DNA of 6,059 nt from positions 1-6,059 of the forward strand of contig JAJPYW010000103.1 in the NCBI GenBank assembly GCA_021204715.1, given 5' to 3'. Of the stretch, positions 1 to 6,041 are shown piece after piece (position 1 is the first letter of the stretch; each line of letters opens with the position of its first letter). The DNA comes from Prevotellaceae bacterium (GTDB lineage Bacteria; Bacteroidota; Bacteroidia; Bacteroidales; Bacteroidaceae). Position numbers and translations under genes: made by a program. The notes under the pieces were generated by a model, which ran no database searches, was not told the DNA's origin, and worked only from the letters and a program-made list of their open reading frames with translations.

Positions 1-411
1 ATGCGCGTCACCCAGCAGATAGACGCCTTGGAAATCATGGGCATCAACTCGGCCAACTACCTTATACTGCCCAAGATATTGGCCATGGTCACCACCATTC
101 CCATCATGGTGGCGTTCAGCATCTTCGCCGGCATCATCGGCGCCTATTGCGCCTGCTGGTTCGGCGGCGTCATGTCGGCGGTCGACTTGGAATACGGCTT
201 GCAGTACATGTTTGTGGAGTGGTTCATCTGGGCGGGCATCATCAAATCGCTCTTCTTCGCCTTCATCATTTCGAGCGTGTCGGCCTACTTCGGCTACACC
301 GTCGAAGGCGGTTCCCTCGAAGTGGGCAAAGCCTCCACCGACTCGGTGGTGTGCAGCAGCGTGCTCATTCTCTTCGCCGACTTGGTACTCACCCAGCTGC
401 TTATGAGATAA
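1..411 (+). CDS. mlaE: MlaE-family lipid ABC transporter permease, 3' part (5' end outside window)
   Basis: This is the C-terminal 136 residues of an inner-membrane permease that, with an MlaF ATPase and an MCE-domain protein, moves phospholipids between the inner membrane and the periplasm or outer membrane. The first visible residues, MRVTQQIDALEIMGI, match the conserved cytoplasmic-loop motif found in the middle of MlaE proteins (about 250 residues in full). The ATG at base 1 is therefore very probably an internal Met, and the true start lies upstream of the window. Hydrophobic segments follow at about residues 26-54, 74-97 and 116-134. Between the last two is the family-typical G-Y-x-V-x-G-G-x-x-x-V-G stretch (residues 98-109). 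The gene ends 22 nt before the ATPase gene, its expected partner. Family assignment is strong. The symbol is by homology, since substrate and direction are not shown by sequence. Confidence 0.9.
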   Translation: MRVTQQIDALEIMGINSANYLILPKILAMVTTIPIMVAFSIFAGIIGAYCACWFGGVMSAVDLEYGLQYMFVEWFIWAGIIKSLFFAFIISSVSAYFGYTVEGGSLEVGKASTDSVVCSSVLILFADLVLTQLLMR

Positions 412-433
412 ACTAAAAAAAACCGTCGAAGCC

Positions 434-1204
434 ATGATTGGACTCAAACGAATAGACAAATCATTCGAGGGGAAAAAGGTGCTCAAAGAGATAGACGCCA
501 CCTTCGAGAACGGGAAGACCAACCTCATCATAGGGCGCAGCGGCTCGGGAAAGACCGTGCTGATGAAGTGCATCGTGGGCCTGCTTACACCCGACAAGGG
601 CGAGCTGCTCTACGACGGCCGCGATTTCCTTACCATGACCAAGAAAGAACGCAACGCCTTGCGGCGTGAAATGGGCATGATATTCCAAAGCGCCGCCCTT
701 TTCGACTCCATGACCGTGCTTGAGAACGTCATGTTCCCGCTGAACATGTTCAGCAACGACACCCTGCGCGACCGCACCAAGCGCGCCCGCTTCTGCTTGG
801 ACCGCGTGAACCTGCTCGACGCCGAGAACAAATACCCCGGAGAGATAAGCGGCGGCATGCAGAAACGGGTAGCCATAGCCCGCGCCATCGCCTTGAACCC
901 ACAATACCTCTTCTGCGACGAACCCAACTCGGGACTCGACCCGAAGACTTCCCTTGTCATTGACGACCTCATCCAAGGCATCACCCACGAATACAACATG
1001 ACCACCCTCATCAACACCCACGACATGAACTCGGTGATGGGCATCGGCGAGAACATCATCTTCATACACGAGGGAGCCAAGGAGTGGGAAGGCAACAAAG
1101 ACGACATCTTCACCGCCACCAACCAACGGCTGAACGACTTCATCTTCGCCTCCGACCTCTTCCGCAAGGTAAAGGAAGTGGAACTGCGCGAAGGCGGAAA
1201 GTGA
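434..1204 (+). CDS. mlaF: MlaF-type ABC transporter ATP-binding protein
   Basis: Cytoplasmic ATPase subunit that powers the MlaE permease encoded just upstream. At 256 residues it is a single complete ABC nucleotide-binding domain. Visible motifs are Walker A GRSGSGKT (residues 34-41), Q-loop Gln85 in IFQSAALFDSMTV, signature SGGMQ (139-143), Walker B YLFCDE (158-163), D-loop SGLD (166-169) and switch His196 in NTHD. The SGGMQKRVAIARA wording and the Q-loop neighbourhood are typical of the Mla/Ttg2A/Mkl subfamily rather than of importers. The ATG at 434 places the first beta strand correctly (MIGLKRIDKSF). No strong Shine-Dalgarno is seen, only an A-rich run just upstream, which is common in Bacteroidetes. 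The gene lies 22 nt after the permease and 6 nt before hemW, so co-transcription is likely. No MCE (MlaD) gene follows within the window. Confidence 0.95.
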   Translation: MIGLKRIDKSFEGKKVLKEIDATFENGKTNLIIGRSGSGKTVLMKCIVGLLTPDKGELLYDGRDFLTMTKKERNALRREMGMIFQSAALFDSMTVLENVMFPLNMFSNDTLRDRTKRARFCLDRVNLLDAENKYPGEISGGMQKRVAIARAIALNPQYLFCDEPNSGLDPKTSLVIDDLIQGITHEYNMTTLINTHDMNSVMGIGENIIFIHEGAKEWEGNKDDIFTATNQRLNDFIFASDLFRKVKEVELREGGK

Positions 1205-1210
1205 CACGCC

Positions 1211-2341
1211 ATGGCCGGCATCTACCTGCACATTCCCTTCTGCAAGACACGCTGCCGCTATTGCGACTTCTACTCCACCACGCGCGGCGCGTGGAAAGCC
1301 CGTTATGTCGACGCGCTGTGCAAAGAGTTGCGCCAGCGCAAGGACTACCTGCAAGGAGAAGCCGCGCGCACGCTCTACTTCGGCGGCGGCACCCCCTCGC
1401 AACTCACAGAAGCCCAACTGCACCAACTGTTCCACACCATCGACGAAGTCTACGGCTTGGACGCCATGGAAGAGATAACCCTCGAAGCCAATCCCGACGA
1501 CCTTGACGAGACTTACGTGGAGGCCTTGCGCCGTCTGCCCTTCAACCGCGTGAGCATCGGCATACAGACCTTCCACAACCCCACCCTCAAGCTGTTGAAC
1601 CGCCGCCACACCGCCCAAGAAGCCATTGCCGCTGTATCCCGGTGCCGCCGCGCCGGCTTTGCCAACATCAGCATCGACCTGATGTACGGACTGCCCGGCG
1701 AAACCATGGACAGGTGGGAGCGCGACCTTGACCAAGCCCTCGCACTCCATGTGGAGCACATCTCCGCCTACCACCTGACCTACGAAGCAGGCACGCCGCT
1801 TCACCGCCTGCTGCAAGCGGGAAAAGTGCGCGAAGTAGACGAAGCGTGCAGCCTCGCGCTCTTCACCACCCTAATGGACCGCCTTGCCGCCGCCGGCTAC
1901 GAGCACTACGAAATCTCCAACTTCTGTCTGCCCGGCATGCACTCCCGCCACAACACCGCCTACTGGCAAGGCACGCCCTACTTGGGCTGCGGCCCCTCGG
2001 CCCATTCCTACAACCGCACGTCAAGAGAGTGGAATACCGCTTCATTGGAAGAGTATCTCACAACCATTGAAAAAGGAGAGCGTCATTACGAAAGGGAACA
2101 AGAGACACTTGCCACCCGCTACAACGAGTGCGTCATGACCGCCCTGCGCACCCACCGCGGCCTCAGCCTGCCTGCCTTGGAAGCCGGACATGGCCAAGCA
2201 CTGCTTGCCTACTGCTTGAAGATGGCAGCTCCCTACATAGCGCGCGGCCTCATGGAACGCGACGGCGACCGCCTGCGCCTCACCCGCCAAGGCCTCTTCA
2301 TCTCCGACGGCATCCTGAGCGACCTGATGTACGTGCAGTAG
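1211..2341 (+). CDS. hemW: Radical SAM haem chaperone HemW (coproporphyrinogen oxidase-like family)
   Basis: At 376 residues it has the usual HemW length (E. coli HemW is about 378). The radical-SAM cluster motif CKTRCRYC (Cys11, Cys15, Cys18; CX3CX2C) is followed by Asp-Phe, as in HemW; true HemN has a CGC-type ending and a longer N terminus. Other landmarks are GGGTP (58-62, SAM binding), the EANPDD segment, GVQTF-like GIQTF, and the HemW haem-binding motif HNxxYW as HNTAYW (247-252). The C-terminal part from about residue 290 fits the HemW C-terminal domain, ending in LTRQGLFISDGILSDLM. Family members bind haem and deliver it to membrane respiratory enzymes; they are often misannotated as oxygen-independent coproporphyrinogen III oxidase. 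The ATG lies 6 nt after the mlaF stop, suggesting shared transcription. The radical-SAM fold begins at once (IYLHIPFC), which supports this start. Confidence 0.95.
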   Translation: MAGIYLHIPFCKTRCRYCDFYSTTRGAWKARYVDALCKELRQRKDYLQGEAARTLYFGGGTPSQLTEAQLHQLFHTIDEVYGLDAMEEITLEANPDDLDETYVEALRRLPFNRVSIGIQTFHNPTLKLLNRRHTAQEAIAAVSRCRRAGFANISIDLMYGLPGETMDRWERDLDQALALHVEHISAYHLTYEAGTPLHRLLQAGKVREVDEACSLALFTTLMDRLAAAGYEHYEISNFCLPGMHSRHNTAYWQGTPYLGCGPSAHSYNRTSREWNTASLEEYLTTIEKGERHYEREQETLATRYNECVMTALRTHRGLSLPALEAGHGQALLAYCLKMAAPYIARGLMERDGDRLRLTRQGLFISDGILSDLMYVQ

Positions 2342-2372
2342 CGGCACACGGCGGACATGCCCCATAGAAGCC

Positions 2373-2387
2373 TGCGGCACGGCCGCA
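2373..2387. terminator. Small GC-rich hairpin between convergent genes (possible terminator)
   Basis: TGCGGC (2373-2378), loop ACG, GCCGCA (2382-2387) forms a perfect 6-bp stem in the 50-bp gap between the ends of hemW (+) and the BACON lipoprotein gene (-). Its place suggests a two-way transcription stop. There is no T-run on either side, so it is not a canonical intrinsic terminator and could be chance in GC-rich DNA. Confidence 0.3.
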
Positions 2388-2391
2388 CCGG

Positions 2392-3828
2392 TCATTCCCC
2401 GTCGGCACAATATATCACAATAGAAGAGACGCTGTTCAATGCCTCGATGCGGAACACGTCCACTCCATACATTTCGTAGACGGTTGTCTTTTCATCGGCG
2501 TCGCTGAAGACATGCGCTTCGTCAATATCACCCGAGCTGCTGCCGTCGCCCCAATCCACTGTACCCATTATATCGTCACCTTGGAACGACAACGCAGCAA
2601 ATTCAGTCTCGGCATGTACCAACTCAACGCGCAGCGTATAGCTGCCCACGCCCTGTACAACGGTGATGGTCTGCACCACATCTCCGTAACTCAGCGTGAC
2701 GGTACCCGTCCGTTCCCGCACCGCGGGATTCTTCTCCACCTTGACGCTGAACTTGCTTTCATCATACGTTCCCGTGCCGTCGTCTTCGCAGACCGTTATC
2801 CAATCCACGGATATTTCCGTACGGAAATCCACCGCTGTATTGTAGTCGAAGCACAACACCGCTCCCTTGCCCGACACACGATACGTGCTTGCCGCCACAA
2901 CCACCGCCCCCTTCTGCACCTGCACCACCGTCACGGTGTCGGCCAGCGACTTGTCCGTGGAGCGGAAGATGACATCAGCCTGCCTTGCCTCGCCTCCCTC
3001 GTTGGGCGTCACGTCAAGGTAATGCGTATAAGAAGACACCGCGCGCGTCTCGGTCTCGGTTATCCAGTCCACTTGAGGCAGCACCATTTCATACGCCACA
3101 TTACTCTGCAACTCAACCTTCACCGTTCCGCCGCCGTCGCCCACGACAAGGTTGCCGGCGGTGGTGAGCACCAACACTTCCTCTTCCCCTTGTTGGTAAA
3201 CGGTCACGGTCTCGGTCAAGCCGTTGCCGCCGGTAAACACGATGTCGCCCTGCCTTGCTTCAGCATCCGTATTCGCCCCGGCCGTGAAGCTGAAGTTCAC
3301 GCTCGCGAGCGCGCGTGTCTGCCCGTCTGTTTCCGCGCTTATCCACGACTTGGCATCATCGGCAATGGCACAGGTAAGGGAAACGTTCGCCGCGGCGGTA
3401 ATGGTGAAAACGCACGCCGCCGCGCCAAGTTCCACCTTGTCACTCTCCACGATAAGCGCGTCCTTCTGCTTCTGCGTCACCGTGACGTAGGCCTTGGCCG
3501 TGCCGCTGTAAATGGTGATGGAGGCGTTGCGCTCGTCATACGATTCGTTCTCAGCCACCGTCGCCACCAGCACGTTGCTTCCCTCGCTTCCCGATGTCAC
3601 CTCGATGCCGCACCATGACGCGGCGCTGTTGCCCACCACGGCGCTCCAGCTCTTATTCGTGGTGAACGCAATGGAAACCGAACCACCCTCTTGCCCCACC
3701 GTCACCGCGTCTGACGTCAGCGTAATGGCATCCTTCACGGTCGACGCACCGCTTTCGGCCACGCCGTCGCTATCTTTACAAGCCGTCAAAAGACAAACTG
3801 ACAACAATATATATACCCACTTTCTCAT
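2392..3828 (-). CDS. Surface-type lipoprotein with four BACON-like repeats and a C-terminal WGDG domain
   Basis: A 478-residue exported lipoprotein of unknown function. The N terminus is a short lipoprotein signal (RKW, hydrophobic core, lipobox LTAC) with lipidated Cys17. The following KDSD resembles the acidic export signal that sends Bacteroidetes lipoproteins to the cell surface. Four beta-sandwich repeats of roughly 90 residues follow, at about 35-121, 124-213, 218-306 and 309-395. Each has a conserved Trp in an S/D-W-I/C context (Trp72, 162, 255, 343) and ends in a V/I-T-V-x-Q strand, as in BACON domains, which are thought to bind glycans or mucin. The last 80 residues differ and contain DWGDG (425-429), resembling a PKD-like strand-turn. 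I chose the ATG at 3828 because GGAGG lies 7 nt upstream; a GTG at 3831 would add one residue. The ATG shares one base with the protease stop, so coupled translation is likely. Confidence 0.88.
   Translation of the reverse strand: MRKWVYILLSVCLLTACKDSDGVAESGASTVKDAITLTSDAVTVGQEGGSVSIAFTTNKSWSAVVGNSAASWCGIEVTSGSEGSNVLVATVAENESYDERNASITIYSGTAKAYVTVTQKQKDALIVESDKVELGAAACVFTITAAANVSLTCAIADDAKSWISAETDGQTRALASVNFSFTAGANTDAEARQGDIVFTGGNGLTETVTVYQQGEEEVLVLTTAGNLVVGDGGGTVKVELQSNVAYEMVLPQVDWITETETRAVSSYTHYLDVTPNEGGEARQADVIFRSTDKSLADTVTVVQVQKGAVVVAASTYRVSGKGAVLCFDYNTAVDFRTEISVDWITVCEDDGTGTYDESKFSVKVEKNPAVRERTGTVTLSYGDVVQTITVVQGVGSYTLRVELVHAETEFAALSFQGDDIMGTVDWGDGSSSGDIDEAHVFSDADEKTTVYEMYGVDVFRIEALNSVSSIVIYCADGE
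2644..2904 (-). repeat. BACON-like repeat 4 of the lipoprotein
   Basis: Residues about 309-395. It opens VVVAASTYRVSGKGAVLCF, has Trp343 (DWI), a RERTGTVTLSYGD strand pair and ends ITVVQGV. It is more divergent than the other copies but keeps the Trp and the closing Gln. Confidence 0.6.
2911..3177 (-). repeat. BACON-like repeat 3 of the lipoprotein
   Basis: Residues about 218-306. It opens LVLTTAGNLVVGDGGGTVKV, has Trp255 (DWI), the segment EARQADVIF, and ends VTVVQVQ. The EARQ segment and the closing strand are close to those of repeat 2, suggesting internal duplication. Confidence 0.7.
3190..3459 (-). repeat. BACON-like repeat 2 of the lipoprotein
   Basis: Residues about 124-213. It opens with LIVESDKVELGAAACVFTI, has Trp162 (SWI), the segment EARQGDIVF, and ends VTVYQQ. 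It lacks the usual Gly-Gly turn after the second strand (AAAC instead). The EARQ-D-hydrophobic-F segment recurs in repeat 3. Confidence 0.65.
3466..3726 (-). repeat. BACON-like repeat 1 of the lipoprotein
   Basis: Residues about 35-121. It opens with ITLTSDAVTVGQEGGSVSI, has the central Trp72 (SWC), an ERNASITI segment and the closing strand VTVTQKQ. This is the copy that best fits the family pattern, including the EGGSV glycine turn. Boundaries are judged by eye. Confidence 0.75.
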
Positions 3829-5669
3829 CACTCATCCTCCATTGACTTAACCGTAATATCCACCGTTTTCTCTTCGCTTCCCTTCAGCAATTTCAATGTG
3901 AACACCTCTTTGGAGAGCACGTTCAAATCGATGGTAATCACATTACCCGCCGAAGACAATCCATTGTCGCCGGAGATTGGCACGCCCCCGGGCGTGTACA
4001 GTTCAGCTGTGACGCCCTCTTTGGTTTCGAGCGTAATAACCCGGTTGGTTTTATCAAACGTAAAAGATGTGGTTTCACCTATGGTGTACTCGTCGGCCAC
4101 AAGCACCTCCCACCGGCAGTCAATCTCGACGGCGGGTTTAACCAACAGCCAGTCGTCCGTGTTTACCACATTATAAAAGAAGCGGATTCTATCGCCGGGA
4201 TTCATGGCCGACGTGATCTTCGCACCCACATCCGACCAATGATTATAGTAGTCGGGAAGCAAAGGCTCGGAAGTGTGGTCGAGCACATCCGTAATCCACT
4301 CTTTGACATTCCCATCTCTGTCGGTCAAAGCCCCGCGGAAACTCCCGGTGAAATCCACGGAAGCACTGTTTGTAAAATAGAGATAATCGAAAGTGAAACG
4401 CACGTACCGCTGGAATTCCGTCGTCGAAAGCACGATGCCGGGCGACTTGAATTGTATCCAGTCCTCAATCTCTGCGGATTGGGCCGGTTCCACATTCAAC
4501 CAAGCCCGTTGGTTGCTGTTATATCCTGTATTATTAGGTGTAAGGTCGGAAAGCGTGAAATAACCGTCGTAGTGGCCTCCCCAACCCCAGTTCACATGGA
4601 AATAGTCGTCATCGGTATATCCGTCCAACACGAATTGGTGGCCGTCGCTTCCCGAATGACCTTCATACAATACAGGCCGCGAAGCCTCTATCTCGCCCTC
4701 CAAGAGTTGAAACCACGTGGCGTCTGAATAGCCCGTCCGCTGCTTGTCGGTTATGGAAGCACTGTACCCGAAGTTTGCGTGCAACACGTCTCCCTGCACC
4801 GAACCCGATGTCGCATCACTGGCGTAATTCACCTGAAACGCCGCCCCGATATCCGCTATCAACGTGCTCACGGCATCGGCTTCCATGTCTGTATAGCCCC
4901 CCGAAGTATAGCTCAAGGACATATTGTCCCAGTCGTACAGATGGCTCAAATCTCTCGATGCCACATATATGCCTTTGGTAGACGTGGTATAGCTCTCCGT
5001 CTTGCCCGTACCATACGGCGGCCACTTGTGGTACCTCATCACGATAGCCGTGGCCACGGGGACACATCCCGCCATGCTTGCCACACCGTCATCCAACGGA
5101 CATTGGTCATTGTAAGGCGCCGATTGATTCCATTTGGCCGTCTCCAACTCCACCACCACACTGCCCGCCGCGGCCCGCGTCCACAACCGTGCCGCCGCCG
5201 GGTTCTCCACATTGTTGTCGCGGATATATGCAATCTGCGCCGCCACGCCCTCCAACCAGTCCTGCAACCCAAGGGGAAGATTCTCCGTGCCGGGCGCGGC
5301 GTCCACAAACGAGTAGCCCAATATGGGCATCACTTGGTCCTCGGCCGAGACAAACACAAAACCATTGCCCGAAGAGGGCGTAAAAACATAAAACAGCGCG
5401 TCGCCGGCGCCGCCGCTCCTTGTACTTAAACCAAGCGAGCGGCTGTCCCACGCGCAACGCATGACACCCCGCGCGCTCCTTGTCAGCTGCCCGTTCCAAA
5501 ACGATTCGGCCACTTCACCGGCCCTTTCCAATGTCACCACCTTGGCAGCGGCACGGGAAGCAAAAAACAATAACAACAGGAACAAAACACCCCCTGCCAA
5601 TCTCCTTCTAAAACACATATACAGACCATTCATTACTGATTTCCACAAACGATACAATAAAAGAGACAT
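3828..5669 (-). CDS. Secreted C10-family (streptopain-like) cysteine peptidase precursor
   Basis: A 613-residue exported cysteine protease of the SpeB, interpain A and B. fragilis Bfp type. A signal peptide (RRR at 21-23, hydrophobic 24-37, probable cleavage after Ala-Ala-Ala at 42) precedes an inhibitory prodomain, roughly 43-175, with the typical GFVFVSAEDQVMPILGYS segment. The catalytic domain starts near AKWNQSAPYN (178-187). It carries nucleophile Cys202 in AGCVPVATAIVM, catalytic His344 in DGHQFVLDGY and NWGWGG (360-365), so it should be active once processed. Beyond about residue 395 lies a 215-residue beta-rich extension absent from SpeB; its last 70 residues recall a secretion-type sorting domain. 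The ATG at 5669 has AAGGAGG 10 nt upstream. Met13 and Met18 are alternatives, and Met18 would give a more standard 25-residue signal. It is coupled to the downstream BACON lipoprotein gene. Family call is firm; substrate unknown. Confidence 0.93.
   Translation of the reverse strand: MSLLLYRLWKSVMNGLYMCFRRRLAGGVLFLLLLFFASRAAAKVVTLERAGEVAESFWNGQLTRSARGVMRCAWDSRSLGLSTRSGGAGDALFYVFTPSSGNGFVFVSAEDQVMPILGYSFVDAAPGTENLPLGLQDWLEGVAAQIAYIRDNNVENPAAARLWTRAAAGSVVVELETAKWNQSAPYNDQCPLDDGVASMAGCVPVATAIVMRYHKWPPYGTGKTESYTTSTKGIYVASRDLSHLYDWDNMSLSYTSGGYTDMEADAVSTLIADIGAAFQVNYASDATSGSVQGDVLHANFGYSASITDKQRTGYSDATWFQLLEGEIEASRPVLYEGHSGSDGHQFVLDGYTDDDYFHVNWGWGGHYDGYFTLSDLTPNNTGYNSNQRAWLNVEPAQSAEIEDWIQFKSPGIVLSTTEFQRYVRFTFDYLYFTNSASVDFTGSFRGALTDRDGNVKEWITDVLDHTSEPLLPDYYNHWSDVGAKITSAMNPGDRIRFFYNVVNTDDWLLVKPAVEIDCRWEVLVADEYTIGETTSFTFDKTNRVITLETKEGVTAELYTPGGVPISGDNGLSSAGNVITIDLNVLSKEVFTLKLLKGSEEKTVDITVKSMEDE
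3836..3840 (-). promoter_or_regulatory. Ribosome binding site of the BACON lipoprotein gene
   Basis: GGAGG on the minus strand, inside the last codons of the protease gene (Met-Glu-Asp-Glu-stop) and 7 nt before the ATG at 3828. It favours that ATG over the GTG at 3831 (only 4 nt away). Good SD sequences are uncommon in Bacteroidetes, so this one deserves note. Confidence 0.6.
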
Positions 5670-5679
5670 GGAACACCCG

Positions 5680-5686
5680 CCTCCTT
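5680..5686 (-). promoter_or_regulatory. Ribosome binding site of the C10 peptidase gene
   Basis: AAGGAGG on the minus strand, 10 nt before the ATG at 5669. It supports that start over the downstream ATGs at 5633 and 5618, which have no comparable motif. Its AAG end lies in one arm of a possible stem (5684-5689 with 5723-5728). Confidence 0.5.
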
Positions 5687-5728
5687 GTCATACCGCCAAG
5701 AAACCACAAAGGCACCCCGGGCGACAAG
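5684..5728 (-). promoter_or_regulatory. Inverted repeat able to pair next to the peptidase RBS
   Basis: CTTGTC (5684-5689) and GACAAG (5723-5728) are perfect 6-base complements. In the minus-strand message the 3' arm GACAAG runs straight into GGAGG, so folding would cover part of the SD. A G-U pair can extend the stem by one, and a GCC/GGC pair lies inside. The 33-nt loop makes the fold weak, so the regulatory role is inference. Confidence 0.25.
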
Positions 5729-5776
5729 CAAGCCCGTTACCACTCCCCATATATCATTTCCCGGCGGCACCGTTCA

Positions 5777-5799
5777 GCCCACACGGGCGCGGAAGCCCG
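5777..5799 (-). promoter_or_regulatory. Two mutually exclusive small hairpins in the peptidase leader
   Basis: GGGC at 5785-5788 can pair with GCCC at 5777-5780 (4-nt loop) or, as CGGGC 5784-5788, with GCCCG at 5795-5799 (6-nt loop). Both lie between the proposed promoter and the start codon. The arms are short, so this may be chance in GC-rich sequence. Confidence 0.2.
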
Positions 5800-5831
5800 A
5801 AGAAAGCGTCACAACCCCCGGAAACACCCTG

Positions 5832-5861
5832 CGAAAATAGTAAAAAAGCACAACATACAAC
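5832..5861 (-). promoter_or_regulatory. Possible Bacteroidetes-type promoter for the peptidase operon
   Basis: On the minus strand GTTG (5861-5858) is followed after 18 nt by TATTTTCG (5839-5832). The Bacteroidetes primary sigma consensus is TTTG, 19-21 nt, TAnnTTTG. One base differs in each element and the spacer is one short. Transcription would begin near 5825 and give a leader of about 155 nt. Another -7-like TATATTTT lies at 5880-5873 without a well-placed -33 element. Pattern match by eye only. Confidence 0.3.
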
Positions 5862-5995
5862 CCATTCCGCAGGAAAATATATAAACAAAGCACGCACCGA
5901 CTGCCTTGGGAAGCACAGCAACCCTCCTTCCCGTCGCCCCGATTTAATCCAAACACACCACAAAACCCCCGTTTTCGGAGCTGGAACGGCGCGGA

Positions 5996-6015
5996 TTCTT
6001 GACTTATATCAAGAA
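5996..6015. promoter_or_regulatory. FNR/CRP-like palindromic operator candidate
   Basis: TTCTTGA (5996-6002) and TCAAGAA (6009-6015) form a perfect 7-bp inverted repeat with a 6-nt spacer. The core reads TTGAC-TTAT-ATCAA, one base from the FNR consensus TTGAT-N4-ATCAA. It sits in an AT-rich stretch at the right edge, about 330 bp upstream of the peptidase start, and so more likely serves a divergent + strand gene outside the window. Regulator identity is inference. Confidence 0.4.
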
Positions 6016-6041
6016 AAACGCCATTTATGTGTGTTTTTCTT
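6011..6041. repeat. Inverted repeat with 9-bp arms overlapping the FNR-like site
   Basis: AAGAAAAAC (6011-6019) and GTTTTTCTT (6033-6041) are perfectly complementary with a 13-nt loop. The left arm shares AAGAA with the right half of the 5996-6015 palindrome, so in RNA the two folds would exclude each other. It could be a second operator, an attenuator-like element or an AT-rich coincidence. Confidence 0.35.

Noticed and set aside
1..3. ATG at base 1 as the true start of the permease
   Set aside because: The residues that follow are the mid-protein MlaE motif; about half the usual protein would be missing.
461..1816. A 451-codon open frame on the minus strand across mlaF and hemW
   Set aside because: It lies antisense to two clear conserved genes. 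The translation is low in recognisable motifs, rich in Val/Gly/Ala/His, and typical of GC-rich antisense shadow frames.
3190..3459. Nucleotide repeats in the BACON gene as a CRISPR or tandem-repeat array
   Set aside because: The similarity is at protein level between beta-sandwich domains; there are no identical short direct repeats with regular spacers.
2512..3618. A 368-codon open frame on the plus strand opposite the BACON gene
   Set aside because: Its His/Arg-rich translation has no domain and mirrors the codon pattern of the real minus-strand gene, which has a lipobox and clear repeats.
3829..3831. GTG as start of the BACON lipoprotein
   Set aside because: The ATG directly after it has a better distance from GGAGG (7 nt rather than 4) and gives a normal lipoprotein signal.
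4779..5429. A 216-codon open frame on the plus strand opposite the C10 peptidase
   Set aside because: It is antisense to the prodomain and catalytic domain, Arg/His-rich, with no recognisable domain.
5754..5963. A 69-codon minus-strand frame in the intergenic region
   Set aside because: It has no convincing RBS, no recognisable motif and a Cys/Gly/Phe-rich composition, and it overlaps another short frame and the proposed promoter.
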